A DNA stretch of 64,000 bases from Intestinibaculum porci (GCF_003925875.1 NZ_AP019309.1:2046001-2110000); one strand, 5' to 3'; shown: positions 51,800-60,190, counted from the first letter of the stretch. The notes: generated from the letters alone by a model not told the origin. Program-made: numbers and translations.

Positions 51800-52274
51800 A
51801 ATATTTCCGATTGATATAAGCTTCGATAAAGCTTTTAAAATAATGTGGCGTAATGGTAAAACACGCCTTCCCGATATAAACCTGGTGATTGATCAGCTGA
51901 TCAATCACCGTCATATTAATATAACAGTTTTTATCGATGCGAATAATCGTATCTTTTTTTACTTGCTTTTTGAAAAGCCGAAAGCTTTTCTCGGTAATAA
52001 TCACGTTCTCTTTTCTAAGATACAAAACCACCCAGGGTTTACGATGGTAAATCCATATGAGCTCCTGAAGAGAAAAATAATGCATCACTTCCTGCTCATC
52101 AGGGAGTGAATACATTACCTCTAAAAGAGAAGGCTTATGGGCATAAAACAAACAAAGATTGATTAATGAAGGACTGCTCTCCTGGGAAATTGTTTTTCCA
52201 TGATATTGGAGATAATAACTCTGATTTTCCCTGCAGAGAGCATAGTCCCCATTATACGACGCGATGATGCGCAT
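51798..52274 (-). CDS. LytTR-type DNA-binding protein
   Basis: 158 residues; the C-terminal part (about 65-158) resembles a LytTR domain (FSLQELIWIYHRKPWVVLYL, IIRIDKNCYINMTVIDQL). The N-terminal 60 residues match nothing I know. The ATG at 52274 lies inside the end of the preceding 97-residue gene and has no clear ribosome binding site. Either it is translated by coupling, or the two are one gene split by a frameshift. It lies last in a minus-strand set of related regulators. Confidence 0.65.
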   Translation of the reverse strand: MRIIASYNGDYALCRENQSYYLQYHGKTISQESSPSLINLCLFYAHKPSLLEVMYSLPDEQEVMHYFSLQELIWIYHRKPWVVLYLRKENVIITEKSFRLFKKQVKKDTIIRIDKNCYINMTVIDQLINHQVYIGKACFTITPHYFKSFIEAYINRKY

Positions 52275-52545
52275 AAAGATTCATCGTTTTTTGATCATAT
52301 TCCTGATGACGTAAGTAACTGCCTTCTAAAAATTCAATATGTTTTTGCGTTTTGTAAGCCAAAATCGCCAATTCATTCAGCGAGGTGTCACCATCGTCAT
52401 AAAACAGGTAACGATCATAGTGTTTCTGAAATAATTCTTTTGCGAAATCGTAAAGATTGTCAGTAATGGTAATAATCAAGCCTCCTTCCTTGTGCAGTAC
52501 ACGTTCATTTGACAAAGGATGTTTCTGGTAAATCAGGTAATGCAT
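52252..52545 (-). CDS. Receiver-like N-terminal domain protein of the LytTR cluster
   Basis: 97 residues, with the block RYLFYDDGDTSLNELAILAY that recurs in the two genes upstream (FIDDGYHKLDEFALFL and VYDDGLLDLKRLRFVI). It lacks the DNA-binding part, which is supplied by the overlapping next gene in another frame. The ATG at 52545 follows AGAGGTGAGG. It may be a separate sensor subunit or half of a frameshifted regulator. Confidence 0.55.
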   Translation of the reverse strand: MHYLIYQKHPLSNERVLHKEGGLIITITDNLYDFAKELFQKHYDRYLFYDDGDTSLNELAILAYKTQKHIEFLEGSYLRHQEYDQKTMNLYAHHRVV

Positions 52546-52561
52546 AACCTCACCTCTTTTC

Positions 52562-53107
52562 TTATCGTTTCTTTGGTACTTGAGTATTCAGATAAGCATC
52601 TTTTGAAAAGCTTAAGAATCCCGCCTTTTTCAGAGTACTCATATGTTTTACAAAATGCTCGTCATTTGTTTTAAGTAAGCCGCGACGGGAATAAATGTAA
52701 TAAAGATCCGCTAAATGATAGACATAATAAATGTCACGGCTATAAAGCTTCTTTAAGCGATGATTTTCATCATAGAAGACAAAGAAGGTATCAGCTGCTT
52801 CATTACTTCCTTTGACGCCTTTCAAATAGTGAACATAAGCCTCTTCGAAGGCTATTTCACGCTTTCGTGTTAAACCAATCAGCTGCACTTTTAAATGATT
52901 ACTGACAAGAAATAGCGCGAATTCATCAAGTTTATGATAACCATCATCGATAAAGATCCGTTTGGTATAGAGCGGATTACTTAATTCTAGTAAGTAATCC
53001 AAATAATTAGTTAATACATGACCGTCGCACTCTAACCTCAGCTGCTCAAGATCAGCCGGCAAACGACATGATTCATGACAATAAATAAGTAATTTCTGTG
53101 TATACAT
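52562..53107 (-). CDS. LytTR-like regulator with receiver-like N-terminus
   Basis: 181 residues. The N-terminal domain (1-95) has the shared FIDDGYHKLDEF block. The C-terminal half has LytTR character (LYSRDIYYVYHLADLYYIYS, HFVKHMSTLKKAGFLSFSKD), but it stops before the last strands of a normal LytTR fold and may be impaired for DNA binding. The ATG at 53107 follows GGGGGATATC. It is the second gene of the set. Confidence 0.6.
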   Translation of the reverse strand: MYTQKLLIYCHESCRLPADLEQLRLECDGHVLTNYLDYLLELSNPLYTKRIFIDDGYHKLDEFALFLVSNHLKVQLIGLTRKREIAFEEAYVHYLKGVKGSNEAADTFFVFYDENHRLKKLYSRDIYYVYHLADLYYIYSRRGLLKTNDEHFVKHMSTLKKAGFLSFSKDAYLNTQVPKKR

Positions 53108-53196
53108 AAAGATATCCCCCAAACACGTTTATCCTATCATAAAATATCTTTTACCAATCAAACAAAGAAACAGCCGGTGAGAGCTATAAACGGATT

Positions 53197-53823
53197 TTAC
53201 GGATGATCTTCCGTTAAATAATCAGTGATTTTTTGTTTGATGTGGGCATTGAGTACGATACTCTGATGATTTTCAAAATAGAGTCGGTAAGCCGTCATAT
53301 AATGGATTTTATTCAGATTAATGAAGAGGCCATGGCCGACACTGCATAATTTATGCAAGGATGCAAACGGTGAAAACATAAAATAAGCATTCACCGTATA
53401 GTCATCTTTTTCACTAGAAACCAGATATGTCTTCGCTAAGCGTCTGATCATCAGAATCTCGCTATATGGAATATAGTGCTTTTTCATTGACGTGTCATAG
53501 AAACAACAGTCGTTTTCTAAAAGGTGGATTGAAAAAAGAAGCACCGAAATACTAGGCGTTTTCTTATGGACCAATGCCGCAAAGCGCTCGGCTTTGTAGA
53601 GACGCAAGGCATCATTAGAAAGAAAAATCAGCTGATGTTTGCCATTTTTAATGACAAAGCGCAATCGTTTTAAGTCAAGTAACCCGTCATCATAAACAAC
53701 CATAATTTGAGATTGGAGGTGGAGAACCTTAATAAGATAAGATTCATAATCATCATAGTTGTCACAATAAGCGCTTACACTTTTTGCAATTTGGAGATCT
53801 CTGGTATAAAGATAAACGTTCAT
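53197..53823 (-). CDS. LytTR-type regulator with receiver-like N-terminus
   Basis: 208 residues. The N-terminal domain (1-100) has the VVYDDGLLDLKRLRF block. A full LytTR domain follows from about 110 (YIPYSEILMIRRLAKTYLVS, GHGLFINLNKIHYM, ENHQSIVLNAHIKQKITDYL). LytTR proteins often control bacteriocin, competence or virulence genes, usually with a histidine kinase, but none lies here. The ATG at 53823 follows GAGGTGAGAG. It is the first gene of the set and probably the most complete. Confidence 0.7.
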   Translation of the reverse strand: MNVYLYTRDLQIAKSVSAYCDNYDDYESYLIKVLHLQSQIMVVYDDGLLDLKRLRFVIKNGKHQLIFLSNDALRLYKAERFAALVHKKTPSISVLLFSIHLLENDCCFYDTSMKKHYIPYSEILMIRRLAKTYLVSSEKDDYTVNAYFMFSPFASLHKLCSVGHGLFINLNKIHYMTAYRLYFENHQSIVLNAHIKQKITDYLTEDHP

Positions 53824-53919
53824 AACTCTCACCTCACCTATATCCTAGCACGTCTTTTTTTAAGCTTGTTACAAGTTGTGTGAACGTTTATTGCGCCTTT
53901 TCTCGTCTCACCTCAAAAA

Positions 53920-53945
53920 AAGCGTTACAGGCCCTGTGACAGATT
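53920..53945 (-). terminator. Terminator-like hairpin upstream of the LytTR set
   Basis: GTCACAG, loop GGC, CTGTAAC then GCTTTTTTT on the minus strand, about 100 bases before the first LytTR gene. No minus-strand gene ends nearby, so it may be an attenuator or an operator palindrome. Confidence 0.4.
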
Positions 53946-53997
53946 GCCTATAGCGCTTTAGAGACAGATCGTTTATAATGTCAGCGAGGTGAAACAT

Positions 53998-55167
53998 ATG
54001 AACTACGCAGACCGTATGAGCGTCTTTGGGGAAAGTATTTTTACGACGCTCGCAAAAATGCGCTATCAACGAAGCGCAGAAGGAAAAGAAGTTATCGACT
54101 TAAGCATTGGGGCCCCCAATATTCCCCCCGCTTTAAGAATTCGTGAAATCATATCGAAAGAAGCTTTAGACCCGAAAAATTATGTCTATGCCATTACCGA
54201 TCTGACGGATTTACAAAATGCTGTGGCCGCCTGGTACGCGCGTCGTTACGGCGTTAAAATTGACGCGCAAAATGAAGTCAGCTCTTTATTAGGCTCCCAG
54301 GAAGGCTTATCTCATTTAGCCCTCACTTTGATCAATCCTGGAGATATTGTCTTAGTGCAGGATCCCTGCTATCCCATCTTTCGTGATGGACCATTATTAG
54401 CGGGCGCTGATGTGCATTATATGCCATTACTAAAGGAAAATGATTATTTAATTGATTTTGAGGCTATCGATGAAGAGGTGGCAAAGAAAGCCAAATTAAT
54501 GGTTGTCTCTTATCCTAATAATCCTACATGTGCCATCGCCAATGATGATTTCTATCATCGCCTGATCGCCTTCGCTAAAAAATATGACATCATCGTCTTA
54601 CACGATAATGCCTATTCTGAGTTACTTTATACAACGCCAGGGCACTCTTTCTTAGAATATGAAGGGGCCAAAGATGTTGGCTTAGAGTTTAATTCCCTTT
54701 CTAAAACCTATGGCTTAGCGGGTGCGCGCATTGGCTTTGCGATCGGCCGGAAAGATCTGATTGATGAAATCAAAGTTTTAAAATCGAACTTAGACTATGG
54801 CATGTTCCTGCCAATTCAGAAAGCCGCTATTGAAGCGATCACTGGTGATCAGCGATGCGTTGAAGAAACCCGTAATGCTTATCGTCATCGCCGTGATTTA
54901 CTCGTTGATGGCTGTCAGGCCATTGGCTGGAATATTGAGAAGCCTTTAGGAACCATGTTTGTGTGGGCGAAAATTCCTGATCATTATCAGGATGCTGAAA
55001 GCTTTACTTATGATTTATTCAATAAGACCGGCGTCTTAGTGGTCCCTGGCAATGCCTTTGGCACCCATGGCGAAGGTTATGTCCGGATGGCTTTAGTGCA
55101 GGATGATGAGACGATTAAACATGCCTTAGAGGTTATGGATGCAAGCGGAATCTTTCAATCACATTGA
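53998..55167 (+). CDS. Class I/II aminotransferase, LL-diaminopimelate aminotransferase-like
   Basis: 389 residues, fold-type I PLP enzyme. IDLSIGAPNIPPALRI, then GSQEGLSHLALTLINPGDIV, VVSYPNNPTCAIA, ILHDNAYSELLY-type block, and the Schiff-base Lys in FNSLSKTYGLAGARIGFAIG. The pattern resembles the DapL-like group; alanine or aspartate transaminase is possible. The ATG at 53998 follows GCGAGGTG; a GTG three codons upstream is part of that site. A TATAAT box lies at about 53974-53979, with no good -35. It overlaps the next small gene. Confidence 0.85.
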   Translation: MNYADRMSVFGESIFTTLAKMRYQRSAEGKEVIDLSIGAPNIPPALRIREIISKEALDPKNYVYAITDLTDLQNAVAAWYARRYGVKIDAQNEVSSLLGSQEGLSHLALTLINPGDIVLVQDPCYPIFRDGPLLAGADVHYMPLLKENDYLIDFEAIDEEVAKKAKLMVVSYPNNPTCAIANDDFYHRLIAFAKKYDIIVLHDNAYSELLYTTPGHSFLEYEGAKDVGLEFNSLSKTYGLAGARIGFAIGRKDLIDEIKVLKSNLDYGMFLPIQKAAIEAITGDQRCVEETRNAYRHRRDLLVDGCQAIGWNIEKPLGTMFVWAKIPDHYQDAESFTYDLFNKTGVLVVPGNAFGTHGEGYVRMALVQDDETIKHALEVMDASGIFQSH

Positions 55168-55567
55168 TTTAAGCGGTCTCTTCACGCGCAAGGTGCAGTT
55201 TCTTTGTCTTTGTATCCTTTGTCTTGGCATCGGCGCTATGACGCTTATGCACCAGCAGGATTTGCTTTTTAATAAGATCTCAAAGGCAACGCTCAAAGCG
55301 CGATCTGATAAGGTAACGATGACGACTCGCGATGGGCTAAGCTACCCGCTTTATACTTATCAGGGGTATAAGCACCAAAGTCTGTTTAGTCATCGCTCAA
55401 CCGATCCTGCCATTTATGTTGTGCCACATACGCATATCTTTTATAGCGCTTATGAAGTGCATCATTATAAAGCTGTTCTTAGCCATCGCCTTTGCTTTAT
55501 CTTGGGATCTTTTGCCTTCAGCTTACTCTTTTCTATCTTGTATCGAAAAACACCGTTTCAGCCATGA
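55139..55567 (+). CDS. Small two-helix membrane protein of unknown function
   Basis: 142 residues with membrane segments at about 20-40 (VQFLCLCILCLGIGAMTL) and 113-133 (RLCFILGSFAFSLLFSIL), leaving an outer loop of about 75 residues (DKVTMTTRDGLSYPLYTY). It overlaps the aminotransferase gene by 29 bases with AGAGG upstream of the ATG, so it is probably translated by coupling. No family recognised. Confidence 0.55.
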   Translation: MQAESFNHIDLSGLFTRKVQFLCLCILCLGIGAMTLMHQQDLLFNKISKATLKARSDKVTMTTRDGLSYPLYTYQGYKHQSLFSHRSTDPAIYVVPHTHIFYSAYEVHHYKAVLSHRLCFILGSFAFSLLFSILYRKTPFQP

Positions 55568-55578
55568 AGCGGTGTTTT
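55547..55578. terminator. Bidirectional terminator between convergent genes
   Basis: AAAACACCG and CGGTGTTTT with an inner stem; it serves the rightward small membrane gene and the leftward 198-residue gene. Confidence 0.85.
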
Positions 55579-56170
55579 AATATTCACGATCACGAAGGAC
55601 GCAAAGCAATATGATCATGATCGTATAAACCAGTAAACTAATTGGTAAGGAAATATGCAATGCATAATTGATCAAATGATGATAAGTGACATTAATCGCA
55701 TTGGTCATTAATAAGGTGGTCGTCACCGCTAAAAGAACAAATAGACGCCCTCTTAAGATCTGATAGCGCTCATCATTAAAAATGAAAAATAATACCGCCG
55801 CTAAGATCATCAGCGCGATGGACAATACGACAATCGAAACACGATTGAAATAAATGCGTTCCTTCGAAACATTGAAGAAGACTTTCATCACTTCACTCAC
55901 CGCATGCAAAAAAGCGCCGCTAGCCATCACAATGAGCGATTGGAGTAAATAGGATGTATGATGGTTTTTAAGATATGCCCGTTCACCTAAAAGCAGTAAG
56001 AAGTCTCCTAAGACAATAAAGAGACCGCATAAAACATCAATGCCTTTCACGAGGCTAGCATCCTGAAAAAAGCTATACATCCGCTGAATACTTAAGAAAA
56101 CACCAAGGATCGCACAAAGTAGTAAACTGAGTGATAAAACCGTATAAAGCAAAATCGTTTTGATTTTCAT
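55577..56170 (-). CDS. Multi-pass membrane protein of unknown function
   Basis: 197 residues with about six membrane segments (LLYTVLSLSLLLCAILGVFL, VLCGLFIVLGDFLLLLG, ISLLVYTIMIILLCVL). There are no polar catalytic motifs and no family I can name. The ATG at 56170 follows GAGGTGAAACGG. It lies just after rplT, but a terminator stands between, so it may be transcribed separately or by read-through. Confidence 0.65.
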   Translation of the reverse strand: MKIKTILLYTVLSLSLLLCAILGVFLSIQRMYSFFQDASLVKGIDVLCGLFIVLGDFLLLLGERAYLKNHHTSYLLQSLIVMASGAFLHAVSEVMKVFFNVSKERIYFNRVSIVVLSIALMILAAVLFFIFNDERYQILRGRLFVLLAVTTTLLMTNAINVTYHHLINYALHISLPISLLVYTIMIILLCVLRDREY

Positions 56171-56182
56171 CCGTTTCACCTC

Positions 56183-56214
56183 AAAAACAAAAGAAGACCA
56201 CCTAAGTGATCTTC
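56183..56214 (-). terminator. Terminator after rplT
   Basis: GAAGATCAC, short loop, GTGGTCTTC with one mismatch, then TTTTGTTTTT on the minus strand. Confidence 0.75.
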
Positions 56215-56226
56215 ATTTCACTGTTA

Positions 56227-56586
56227 TTATTTTGCTAAAGCTTCTTTAGCAGTATTCACAATTGCTGTGAACCCAGCAGGATCACTGATTGCGATTTCTG
56301 ATAACATTTTTCTGTTAATTTCAACGTTTGCTAATTTTAAACCATGCATTAACTGTGAGTATGAGATTTCATTCATACGAGCTGCAGCGTTGATACGTGC
56401 AATCCATAATTTTCTCATTTCTCTCTTAAGCTGTCTTCTATCTCTGTATGCATATTTATAAGAATGCATAACCTGTTCATGAGCAGTCTTATATAATTTA
56501 TGTTTAGCACCGAAATAACCTTTTGCTAATTTTAAGCTCTTTTTTCTTCTACGTGTTGTTGTATAGTTACCTTTAACTCTTGCCAT
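56227..56586 (-). CDS. rplT: Ribosomal protein bL20
   Basis: 119 residues, the standard length. It begins [25 protein letters not shown] and holds [21 protein letters not shown], both diagnostic. It binds 23S rRNA and, in Firmicutes, the leader of its own operon. The ATG follows AGGAGGATAC. It is the last gene of infC-rpmI-rplT. Confidence 0.98.
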   Translation of the reverse strand: MARVKGNYTTTRRRKKSLKLAKGYFGAKHKLYKTAHEQVMHSYKYAYRDRRQLKREMRKLWIARINAAARMNEISYSQLMHGLKLANVEINRKMLSEIAISDPAGFTAIVNTAKEALAK

Positions 56587-56608
56587 TGTTGTATCCTCCT
56601 ATATTTCC

Positions 56609-56797
56609 TTAGATTCTTGATTTAATTCTCTTATAATCTGAAGGATGCACTGTTGAAGATTTTGCTAAATGTTTCTTCTGTTTATGTGTTTTGTTTGCAG
56701 CTAAGTGAGAAACATAACCATGGCTTCTCTTTAATTTTCCGCTACCAGTCTTCTTTAATCTTTTCTTAAGACCGCTATGTGTTTTCATTTTTGGCAT
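56609..56797 (-). CDS. rpmI: Ribosomal protein bL35
   Basis: 62 residues: [20 protein letters not shown], then a basic tail with [15 protein letters not shown]. The ATG at 56797 follows AGGAGGAATTGAC; two earlier in-frame codons from a TTG are not used. It stands between infC and rplT. Confidence 0.98.
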   Translation of the reverse strand: MPKMKTHSGLKKRLKKTGSGKLKRSHGYVSHLAANKTHKQKKHLAKSSTVHPSDYKRIKSRI

Positions 56798-56809
56798 TGT
56801 CAATTCCTC

Positions 56810-57349
56810 CTACTTTTTTGACTTTTTAGGTGCGAGCACCGCCGTCAGTGTTCGCCCTTCAAGTTTTGCTGGCTTTTCAATGACGCAGTAATCAGCACAC
56901 TCTGCGACGAAATCATCAAGTATCTTCTGACCAATATCGATATGCGCCATCTGACGACCTCTGAAACGAACGGCAATTTTGACTTTATCACCGGATTCTA
57001 ACCATTTTAAGGTACGCTTTAATTTGACGTTTTTATCGTGAACATCGATCGTTGGTGAAAGCTGCGTTTCCTTTAAAGAAACAGCCTTAGAGTTCTTTCT
57101 CATTTCTCTTGCTTTCTTCTGCTGTTCAAAACGATACTTACCGTAATCCATGATACGGCATACTGGTGGTTTCGCCTTTGGGGCTACACACACTAAGTCT
57201 AAGCCTGCTTCATTCGCCTTTGCCTGCGCTTCGCGGGAACTCATTGTGCCCACCTGTTCGCCATGATTATCTACGACACGAACTTCTCTAAATCTAATTC
57301 TTTCATTCACCAAATCTTCGTTCTTTTGTGGTTTGTCATACTTTCTGAT
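56810..57349 (-). CDS. infC: Translation initiation factor IF-3, probable AUC start
   Basis: Binds the 30S subunit and checks the initiator tRNA and start codon. It carries NERIRFREVRVVDNHGEQVG, then VCVAPKAKPPVCRIMDYGKYRFEQQKK, and the C-terminal domain with SPTIDVHDKNVKLKRTLKWL and FRGRQMAHIDIG. The frame opens at a GTG (57358) that is fused to the GGAGG site and so is too close. The AUC codon at 57349-57347 has ideal spacing. A rare start codon is the known means of IF-3 autocontrol in other bacteria (AUU in E. coli). The protein is about 179 residues, with a short N-terminal extension. Confidence 0.93.
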   Translation of the reverse strand: MRKYDKPQKNEDLVNERIRFREVRVVDNHGEQVGTMSSREAQAKANEAGLDLVCVAPKAKPPVCRIMDYGKYRFEQQKKAREMRKNSKAVSLKETQLSPTIDVHDKNVKLKRTLKWLESGDKVKIAVRFRGRQMAHIDIGQKILDDFVAECADYCVIEKPAKLEGRTLTAVLAPKKSKK

Positions 57350-57358
57350 AAAAGCCAC

Positions 57359-57497
57359 CTCCTCAAATAATTTTTAAATAAAAAGTGAGCGCATAATGCA
57401 CCCACTGTCTCGAAGAATTCATCTTGTGACATTTGCCCATCGACATCATCAATCGGGCGAGAAGTAGGTACTTCTTCTTTCCACTTTTTATTTACTC
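57359..57497 (-). promoter_or_regulatory. L20-type leader of infC-rpmI-rplT with terminator
   Basis: A leader of about 140 bases holds several hairpins (for example AGAAGTACCTACTTCT and GCCCGATTGA...TCGATGGGC). It ends in a terminator, GTGGGTGC-ATTAT-GCGCTCAC (57405-57385) then TTTTTATTT, a few bases before the infC binding site. This agrees with the L20 leader of Firmicutes, where bL20 promotes early termination. The family was not confirmed by alignment. Confidence 0.75.
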
Positions 57498-58379
57498 GTT
57501 CAATATACACGTGAAAACGTACGTTGTCAACGTCTTTTTGTATTTTTTGGCACCAGTTGAGCCCAGTTTGTAAAAATCTTCTGGCACATCGGCGCTAAAG
57601 GTCATTTCTTTATGCGTCAATGGATGCACAAAGGCAAAGACATCCTGATGCAAAGCTACCCGATGGATGCTATTTCTGTGACCGCCATATTTGACATCAC
57701 CAGAAATCGGATGATGTAACACCTCCGCCATATGGACGCGAATCTGATTCTTACGCCCGGTATCAATGGTGATCTGCATCATCGTATACCCTTTACTGCT
57801 ATTGATTGACTGATAATGGGTAATCGCCTGTTTGCCTTCTTTTGCGACGTAGACTTTACCTGCTTTATTTTCCTGTAAACAGGTTTTGATTGTTCCGCCT
57901 TTGATAACCTTGCCTTCGACAATCGCCACATAGCTGCGCACTTTCACATAATCATTCCAATGTTTAGTCAGCGCCTCATAGAGAGCTTTCTTCTTCGCAA
58001 ACATCAAAACGCCCGATGTCTCCTGATCTAAGCGATGGACAAGAAAGATCTTTTCATGTTTTTTCGTTAAATAATCCTTTACGATCGCATAAGCGGTTTT
58101 GCTTTTATTATTCATCGTTTGTTCACTCACCAGACCACTTGGCTTATTGATGACAATCAGATCCTCATCTTCATAGAGAATCGGAAAAGCAAGACTTTGT
58201 TTTTGTCCGATGGTTACCTCATCCCCGTTATGGAGCGGAAAGGCAAAATTGGTCTGCACCGTTCCATTGACAAACACCTGACCATATTTCAAGGCGTTTT
58301 TCAAGGCATTACGCTTTTTCCCAGTTTCTTTTAATAAATAGTCCATGAGGGTCATTTCTTCTTTGACTTTATACATCAT
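57492..58379 (-). CDS. RluA-family pseudouridine synthase
   Basis: 295 residues. An N-terminal S4 domain (RNALKNALKYGQVFVNG) precedes the catalytic domain with HRLDQETSGVLMFAKK near residue 128 (catalytic Asp) and INKPSGLVSE. It modifies uridines in rRNA or tRNA; the target cannot be told from sequence. The frame starts ATG ATG at 58379 after AAGGAGACCT and overlaps the glycerate kinase end by 11 bases. Its last codons carry the infC promoter. Confidence 0.9.
   Translation of the reverse strand: MMYKVKEEMTLMDYLLKETGKKRNALKNALKYGQVFVNGTVQTNFAFPLHNGDEVTIGQKQSLAFPILYEDEDLIVINKPSGLVSEQTMNNKSKTAYAIVKDYLTKKHEKIFLVHRLDQETSGVLMFAKKKALYEALTKHWNDYVKVRSYVAIVEGKVIKGGTIKTCLQENKAGKVYVAKEGKQAITHYQSINSSKGYTMMQITIDTGRKNQIRVHMAEVLHHPISGDVKYGGHRNSIHRVALHQDVFAFVHPLTHKEMTFSADVPEDFYKLGSTGAKKYKKTLTTYVFTCILNE
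57502..57530 (-). promoter_or_regulatory. Promoter of the infC operon
   Basis: TTGACA (57530-57525), a 17-base spacer and TATATT (57507-57502). It lies inside the last codons of the pseudouridine synthase gene. Confidence 0.85.
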
Positions 58380-59487
58380 AGGTCTCCTTTAAATACTGAC
58401 GCACTTCTTTGGCTAGTGATGTCATCCCTTCACGCAGCTGCATCATCAATGGTATATCATCATGATTGATGCAGCGCACATCGCTAAAACCAGCCTGTAA
58501 AAGTGTGTCTTTATGATTGACTTGCCCGGCGAAAGCCACAATCGGCTTATGATATTTTAAAGCCAGCTTTAAAACACCTTGCGGCGCTTTCCCCATCAAC
58601 GTCTGCGCATCCATCTTCCCTTCGCCCGTTAAGATCAGGTCACACTCCGCGACCGCCTCTTCTAAATGGGTTAATCGCATCACTTCGTTAATGCCCGATG
58701 TTAAGGTGCCCTTTAAATAATTGACGATCGCAAAGCCCAGTCCGCCAGCGGCACCGGCACCAGCCGTAAAAAGATCATCCTGACCATTCACCTGCGCCGA
58801 CAATTTGCCATAGCGACGCATGCCGGCATCTAAACGAGCTAAGTCATTTTCCGCAATGCCTTTTTGCATCCCAAAGACATATGTGGCGCCTTTTTTGCCA
58901 ACAAGTGGATTATCGACATCACAAAGGCCTTTAAAAGTAATATGTCCATAACGTTCATGAAGCGTTCCTAAATCAATATGATCAATCGCTGTCAGGGATG
59001 CCCCCACTGGCATTAAAAGCCCGCCATCTAGATCATAAAAACGCACACCTAACGCTGCTAACATGCCCATCCCGCCATCATTAGAGGCGCTGCCGCCTAA
59101 TGTGATGACAATCGTATGCACGCCATATTCGGCCGCATAGCGAATCATTTCCCCGACACCTAAGCTGGTAATCAACGCGCCATTTTTCTCCTCTTCTTTG
59201 AGATATTCCAGGCCACACGCCTGCGCGCATTCAATAATGGCCAGATCGCCAATAATCGCTAACTGGGCACCCACGTTGCGAAAATCTGGTCCGTTCACAA
59301 ATAATTCATGAATAGTGCCAGAGAGGGCAGAGTTAATAGCGGACATTGTTCCCTCCCCGCCGTCAGCGAGCGGTTTAATCGTGACCGGGACATCTTTCAT
59401 ATCCGCGCATGCTGTTTTTACAGCCTCTCCGGCCTGATAAGCAGTCATGGATTCTTTAAACGAATCAAATGCGGCTAAAATTTTCAT
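58369..59487 (-). CDS. Glycerate kinase (GarK/GlxK family)
   Basis: 372 residues. The family motifs are MKILAAFDSFKESMTAYQAGEA, IKPLADGGEGTM, ITLGGSASNDGGMGMLAALG, GLCDVDNPLVGKKGAT and LTGEGKMDAQTLMGKAP. The enzyme phosphorylates D-glycerate, feeding it into glycolysis at 2- or 3-phosphoglycerate. The ATG at 59487 follows AAAGGGGGGC. It overlaps the pseudouridine synthase gene; no other glycerate or glyoxylate gene adjoins. Confidence 0.94.
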   Translation of the reverse strand: MKILAAFDSFKESMTAYQAGEAVKTACADMKDVPVTIKPLADGGEGTMSAINSALSGTIHELFVNGPDFRNVGAQLAIIGDLAIIECAQACGLEYLKEEEKNGALITSLGVGEMIRYAAEYGVHTIVITLGGSASNDGGMGMLAALGVRFYDLDGGLLMPVGASLTAIDHIDLGTLHERYGHITFKGLCDVDNPLVGKKGATYVFGMQKGIAENDLARLDAGMRRYGKLSAQVNGQDDLFTAGAGAAGGLGFAIVNYLKGTLTSGINEVMRLTHLEEAVAECDLILTGEGKMDAQTLMGKAPQGVLKLALKYHKPIVAFAGQVNHKDTLLQAGFSDVRCINHDDIPLMMQLREGMTSLAKEVRQYLKETYDV

Positions 59488-59515
59488 GCTAAAGCCCCCC
59501 TTTTTTCATTTTAAT

Positions 59516-59539
59516 AAAAACACTAGATAAAATCTAGTG
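59516..59539 (-). terminator. Terminator after the PAP2-like gene
   Basis: CACTAGAT, loop TTT, ATCTAGTG then TTTTTATT on the minus strand. Confidence 0.85.
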
Positions 59540-60190
59540 CTTGTAGCGGTTATGATAATCTTTTTTGAAAATGTAGAGATCCTGACGATAAACGATAATA
59601 TAGAAAACAAGCGCCATGAGAATCGCTAAAAGGACATCAATAATGCCATGCTGCTTGACGAAGAAGACACAGATACAGATCATAAAACATAAAAGGTCAG
59701 AAAAGATTTTTTGTTTATGGGTTAAATGATCGCTGTGGCTTAAAGCTAAGGCAAAGCCAATGGAATTATAGACATGGATACTTGGTAAGACATTGGTTGG
59801 CGTATCCATGAAATAAATAAAGTTTGTTAATATGCAGGCAATATTACGATTCGGTAAATGGGCTGGCCGTAAATCTAACATATTGGGATAAACGGCGGAA
59901 ACGATCAAGAAGATCGTCATCCCGCTAAAAGTAAAGGTAATCAGTTTCAGATAATTCTTCTGATCAAATAAGAAGGTATACAGATAACTGAAAGCCATAT
60001 AAGGGAACCACGCGTAATAGAAGAAAATCATCCATTCACAAAAAGGAATCTGATAATCTAACGGCGTCGTTAAAATATGATAATGGGTTGGCTTTAAAAC
60101 ATGCTCGATGACAAAGAAGCCTAATAAATAGACCACTAAGTACAAGGCACAAAGCAGATATTTGATATCAATATGCGCTTTTTTCTTCAT
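59534..60190 (-). CDS. PAP2-superfamily membrane phosphatase-like protein
   Basis: 218 residues with about six membrane segments. The motifs NVLPSIHVYNSIG (Pro-Ser-x-His, near residue 137) and FVKQHGIIDVL (Lys-Gln-His-x3-Asp, near 184) fit the PAP2 active site, though the first KxxxxxxRP motif is only partial (LRPAHLPNR). Lipid phosphate phosphatase or lipid transferase activity is likely. The start overlaps the prfC stop as TAATG, so it is co-translated with prfC. Confidence 0.75.
   Translation of the reverse strand: MKKKAHIDIKYLLCALYLVVYLLGFFVIEHVLKPTHYHILTTPLDYQIPFCEWMIFFYYAWFPYMAFSYLYTFLFDQKNYLKLITFTFSGMTIFLIVSAVYPNMLDLRPAHLPNRNIACILTNFIYFMDTPTNVLPSIHVYNSIGFALALSHSDHLTHKQKIFSDLLCFMICICVFFVKQHGIIDVLLAILMALVFYIIVYRQDLYIFKKDYHNRYKH

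Noticed and set aside
57350-57358. GTG as the infC start
   Set aside because: The GTG is contiguous with the GGAGG binding site, leaving no spacing; AUC three codons later is properly spaced.
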